The translations under genes were made by a program, and so were the position numbers. DNA of 64,000 nucleotides from Burkholderiales bacterium (GTDB lineage: Bacteria; Pseudomonadota; Gammaproteobacteria; Burkholderiales; Casimicrobiaceae): contig JAEUPL010000008.1 in the NCBI GenBank assembly GCA_016790165.1, forward strand, positions 167,036-231,035. The letters are read 5' to 3'. The notes beneath the pieces were generated by a model. It was not told the origin of the DNA, did no database searches, and was given only the letters and a program-made list of their open reading frames with translations. This document shows positions 61,234 to 64,000 of the stretch, in pieces; the stretch's first letter is position 1, and every line of letters starts with the position of its first letter.

Positions 61234-62862
61234 ATGCTTGGCCTGATGCAATACCACCCGCTGATGATTTCGTCGGCCATCGAGTTTGCAGCGAATTACC
61301 ACGGCGATACCGAAATCGTGTCCCGGCGGGTGGAGGGCGATATCCATCGTACCAGCTATGCTGAGGTCAACCGCCGCGCTAAACGAATCGCGAACGCCCT
61401 TGACGCCATGCAGGTTGCGCGTTCTGCCCGTGTCGGAACGCTGGCCTGGAATGGTTATCGGCACTTCGAGTTGTACTACGGTGTGTCAGGGTCGGGCCGC
61501 GTGCTGCACACGGTGAATCCACGCCTGCACCCGGAGCAGATGGCGTGGATCATTAACCATGCTGAAGACGAACTGCTCTGTTTTGATATCACATTCCTGC
61601 CCCTGATCAAGGCAATCGCCGGACATTGTCCGGGCGTGAAACACTGGATTGCGTTGTGTGACGCCGACAAACTGCCTGCGGACACTGGGGTGGCGAACCT
61701 GCTGAGTTACGAGGCGTGGATCGGGGCGGCGTCAGATCAATACGCCTGGCCCGTCTTCGACGAAAACCTTGCTTCCAGCTTGTGCTACACCAGCGGCACG
61801 ACGGGGAATCCGAAAGGCGTGCTCTACAGTCATCGGTCAACGATGCTGCACGCGATGGCGGCCGGTTCGCCCGACGTGATGGGATTGTCATCGCGCGATT
61901 GCGTGCTGCCGGTGGTTCCGATGTTCCACGTCAACGCCTGGGGCTTGCCGTACCTGATGGCAATGGTTGGATGCAAGGTGGTTTTTCCGGGCGCGCAACT
62001 CGACGGCAAATCGATCTATGAGCTGTTCGAAAGCGAGCAGGTCAATTTCTCCGCAGGCGTGCCGACCGTGTGGCAGATGCTGATTGGGTATCTTGAGGCG
62101 AACAACCTCTCGCTGAGCACCATGAAGCGAACGGTCATCGGCGGCTCCGCCTGTCCGCCAGCGATGATGGATACGTTCCGGGAGAAGTATGGCGTCACCG
62201 TCTTTCATGCGTGGGGAATGACCGAGATGAGCCCGCTCGGCACCTATGGCACGTTGAAAGGCAAACATGAGTTGGCGGACTGGCCGACGCAGCGTGCCCT
62301 GCTTTTGAAGCAGGGCCGGCCAGTGTGTGGCGTTGACATGAAGATCGTCGACCCCGAAGGCAACGCACTGCCACACGACGGCAAAGTGTCGGGCGACTTG
62401 ATGGTACGTGGCTCATGGATTGTCAAGGAATACTTCAAGGGCGAAGGCGGCCAGATCCTCGATCACGAAGGCTATTTTTCAACAGGTGACGTGGCCAACA
62501 TCGACGCCGATGGCTTCATGCAAATTACTGATCGCAGCAAGGACGTGATCAAGTCCGGCGGCGAGTGGATCAGTTCGATCGATGTGGAGAACATCGCAAT
62601 GGCGCATCCCGCCGTGGCGATGGCGGCGTGCATTGGTATCCGGCACGCGAAATGGGATGAACGGCCCATCCTGGTTGTGGTCAAGAAACCGAACACCGAC
62701 GTGTCGGCGCGGGAAATTTTGCAGTTCTACGACGGCAAGATCGCCAAGTGGCAAGTACCCGACGACGTACAGTTTGTCGACGCGATCCCGCTGGGCGCGA
62801 CGGGCAAAATGCAGAAGGCCAAACTGCGCGAGATGTTCGTGAACTATGCCCTGCCTCAGTAG
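61234..62862 (+). CDS. Medium-chain/methylthiopropionate-type acyl-CoA ligase
   Basis: A 542-residue AMP-forming ligase resembling AlkK and DmdB-type enzymes. It begins [21 protein letters not shown], typical of that subgroup. Motifs: [85 protein letters not shown] (landmarks [22 protein letters not shown]) and a C-terminal lysine in [12 protein letters not shown]. It probably activates medium-chain or substituted short fatty acids. AGGAGG lies before ATG 61234. It follows modC by 95 bases but is functionally unrelated. The native substrate cannot be told. Confidence 0.9.
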   Translation: MLGLMQYHPLMISSAIEFAANYHGDTEIVSRRVEGDIHRTSYAEVNRRAKRIANALDAMQVARSARVGTLAWNGYRHFELYYGVSGSGRVLHTVNPRLHPEQMAWIINHAEDELLCFDITFLPLIKAIAGHCPGVKHWIALCDADKLPADTGVANLLSYEAWIGAASDQYAWPVFDENLASSLCYTSGTTGNPKGVLYSHRSTMLHAMAAGSPDVMGLSSRDCVLPVVPMFHVNAWGLPYLMAMVGCKVVFPGAQLDGKSIYELFESEQVNFSAGVPTVWQMLIGYLEANNLSLSTMKRTVIGGSACPPAMMDTFREKYGVTVFHAWGMTEMSPLGTYGTLKGKHELADWPTQRALLLKQGRPVCGVDMKIVDPEGNALPHDGKVSGDLMVRGSWIVKEYFKGEGGQILDHEGYFSTGDVANIDADGFMQITDRSKDVIKSGGEWISSIDVENIAMAHPAVAMAACIGIRHAKWDERPILVVVKKPNTDVSAREILQFYDGKIAKWQVPDDVQFVDAIPLGATGKMQKAKLREMFVNYALPQ

Positions 62863-62927
62863 CGCACCAGACGTCGCGCGGCGATAGCCTTACCGCGAAG
62901 CACAGGCAAGACCTTTAGCATGACGGC

Positions 62928-63836
62928 ATGACCTCTCAGACTGCCCGATCGCTCGCGACACACTTGGCGGTGCCGGCGTTCATTTTTGTCTGGGCGACAG
63001 GGTATGTCGTCGCCAAGCTGGCCGCAAAGGACGCCGAGGCGCTGACGTTTCTGCTGGTGCGCTACGTCTGCGTGATGCTGATGATGGGTGCGCTCGCCTT
63101 GGCGGCACGGGCGCAATGGCCCACCGGGCGCCAGGCGATGCATGTCGCGGTGGCCGGCGTCATGATTCAGGCGATCTATCTCGGCGGTGTGTGGGTGTCG
63201 ATCAGGATGGGGCTATCCGCTGGCGTCGCTGCGTTGATCGTCAACCTGCAACCGGTTCTGACGGTTTGCCTCGCGCATTGGACCGGGGAACGTGTTGGTG
63301 GCCGGCAGGTAAGTGGTGTCGCCGTTGGATTTGTAGGCGTCATGATCGTCTTGTACGCCAAGCTCACGGGCGCGACCACACTGGCCCTCGGCTGGCCCAC
63401 GCTCATCTGCTTTGTAGCGTTACTGGGCACGACGTTTGGCGTGCTTTATCAAAAGCGTTTCGTTCCTCAATTTGATCTGCGGGCGGGGCAGGCCATTCAA
63501 TTCGCGGCTGCCACGGTCGTGACATTACCGTTTGCATGGGCGTTCGAACATTTTTCAATTGACTGGACGCCTAACGTGATGATCGCCATGGCGTGGAGCG
63601 TTTTCGTGCTATCGGGGGTGGGAATATCGCTGATGTTCTACCTGTTGCGAACCGGCTCCGTCACCCGTCTGACAAGCACGATGTACGTCGTGCCTGGACT
63701 CACGGCGATCCTCGCCTGGTTCATGTTTGACGAACAGCTCGGTAGCAACGTCGTCGCCGGCATGGCCGTGACATTGCTCGGCATCTACCTCGTTGTTGCG
63801 CCCACGCGCGCCGATGCTAAGGGTAACGACGTTTGA
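62928..63836 (+). CDS. EamA-type (DMT superfamily) transporter
   Basis: A 302-residue inner-membrane protein with ten hydrophobic helices arranged as two EamA repeats (about 10-140 and 155-290). The start FIFVWATGYVVAKLA and the repeated PVLTVC / VPGLTAILAWFMFDEQLGSN blocks (landmarks LQPVLTV, TAILAWFMFDEQ) are family marks. Members export metabolites such as amino acids; the specific substrate is unknown. ATG 62928 begins MTSQTARSLATHLAVPAF. It lies 65 bases after the ligase gene, so the two may be co-transcribed. Confidence 0.88.
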   Translation: MTSQTARSLATHLAVPAFIFVWATGYVVAKLAAKDAEALTFLLVRYVCVMLMMGALALAARAQWPTGRQAMHVAVAGVMIQAIYLGGVWVSIRMGLSAGVAALIVNLQPVLTVCLAHWTGERVGGRQVSGVAVGFVGVMIVLYAKLTGATTLALGWPTLICFVALLGTTFGVLYQKRFVPQFDLRAGQAIQFAAATVVTLPFAWAFEHFSIDWTPNVMIAMAWSVFVLSGVGISLMFYLLRTGSVTRLTSTMYVVPGLTAILAWFMFDEQLGSNVVAGMAVTLLGIYLVVAPTRADAKGNDV

Positions 63837-63862
63837 CCTCGGCGACCGAGGCGCGAACTAGC

Positions 63863-64000
63863 TGTGATGTTTCAATAGGTTGTTCACCTGAAAGATTCTG
63901 GGAGACTGGAGTTACCACGCTTCAGAACTCTCAGAGGAAATCAACCAGGTGAACAGCCATAAGAATGCCAGATTGACCGTGGAAGGACGCAAGTTGCTGA
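63863..64000 (+). mobile_element. Left end of an IS481-family insertion sequence (truncated by window edge)
   Basis: A short non-coding lead beginning near TGTGATGTTTCAATAGG precedes the start of an IS481-type transposase at 63949. A TGT terminus is usual for this family, but the exact left boundary and target duplication cannot be fixed without the right end. It lies 26 bases after the EamA gene stop. Confidence 0.6.
63949..64000 (+). CDS. IS481-family transposase, N-terminal fragment
   Basis: From GTG 63949 the frame reads MNSHKNARLTVEGRKLL before the window ends. This is the characteristic N-terminus of IS481-family DDE transposases (helix-turn-helix start, xxHKNARLTxxGR). An AGAGGAA ribosome-binding site lies about ten bases upstream. 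The catalytic domain is outside the window, so intactness is unknown. Confidence 0.8.
   Translation, partial: MNSHKNARLTVEGRKLL

Overview
This 64 kb window of high-GC, gene-dense DNA looks like a chromosome segment from a Betaproteobacterium, probably of the order Burkholderiales. The clues are a Bug/TctC-type solute-binding protein, a lipid A arn operon with ArnA split into two genes, an IPTL-CTERM sorting signal, a LysR-like short ModE and an IS481-type element at the right edge. The assignment is inference from gene content; no rRNA or tRNA gene, CRISPR array, phage or plasmid backbone was seen.

Layout. 1-11.3 kb: the 3' part of tldD, a lipoprotein, an IPTL-CTERM exported protein with a clear terminator, a folE-BLUF photoreceptor pair, a nucleobase permease, a phosphoesterase-like protein, and a bcp / SDR-DoxX / DUF2269 operon. 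11.4-14.1 kb: a secreted M10-like zinc protease. 14.1-21.4 kb: a seven-gene minus-strand operon, arnT-arnE-arnB-arnC-arnA(formyltransferase)-arnA(decarboxylase)-arnD, for adding 4-amino-4-deoxy-L-arabinose to lipid A; most junctions overlap by ATGA. It is divergent from an RND efflux pair (21.5-25.9 kb). 25.9-42.7 kb: prpE behind a palindromic operator-like site, two prolyl-4-hydroxylase paralogues around a small lipoprotein, gdhA, an amino-acid binding protein, a PAS-PAS-GGDEF protein, a berberine-bridge-type oxidase, purL, an MFS carrier and pncB. 42.8-47.4 kb: a CAP-domain protein followed by a subtilisin-like protease, both secreted. 47.4-56 kb: a MITE-like element, two LysE-type exporters, a TctC protein, phosphomannomutase, a YheT hydrolase, a REP pair, two decayed loci and a two-gene operon of DUF11-like secreted proteins. 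56-61.1 kb: an acyl-CoA ligase and modE-modABC for molybdate uptake. 61.2-64 kb: a second acyl-CoA ligase, an EamA transporter and the start of an IS481-family element.

The most unusual signal is a duplicated dockerin-like, calcium-loop C-terminal module of about 110-130 residues. It ends four otherwise unrelated exported proteins: the M10 protease, the CAP protein, the subtilase and a DUF11 protein. Each repeat has a D-x-D-x-D/N-G loop followed by an R-x-L-x-G helix, and in three of the four proteins a GATRT block follows the second repeat. No cohesin partner was recognised. This may be a surface-attachment or assembly system in a Betaproteobacterium. The CTAG-flanked palindromes and MITE, the REP pair, the decayed loci and the IS481 end show low-level mobile-element activity between otherwise ordinary housekeeping genes.
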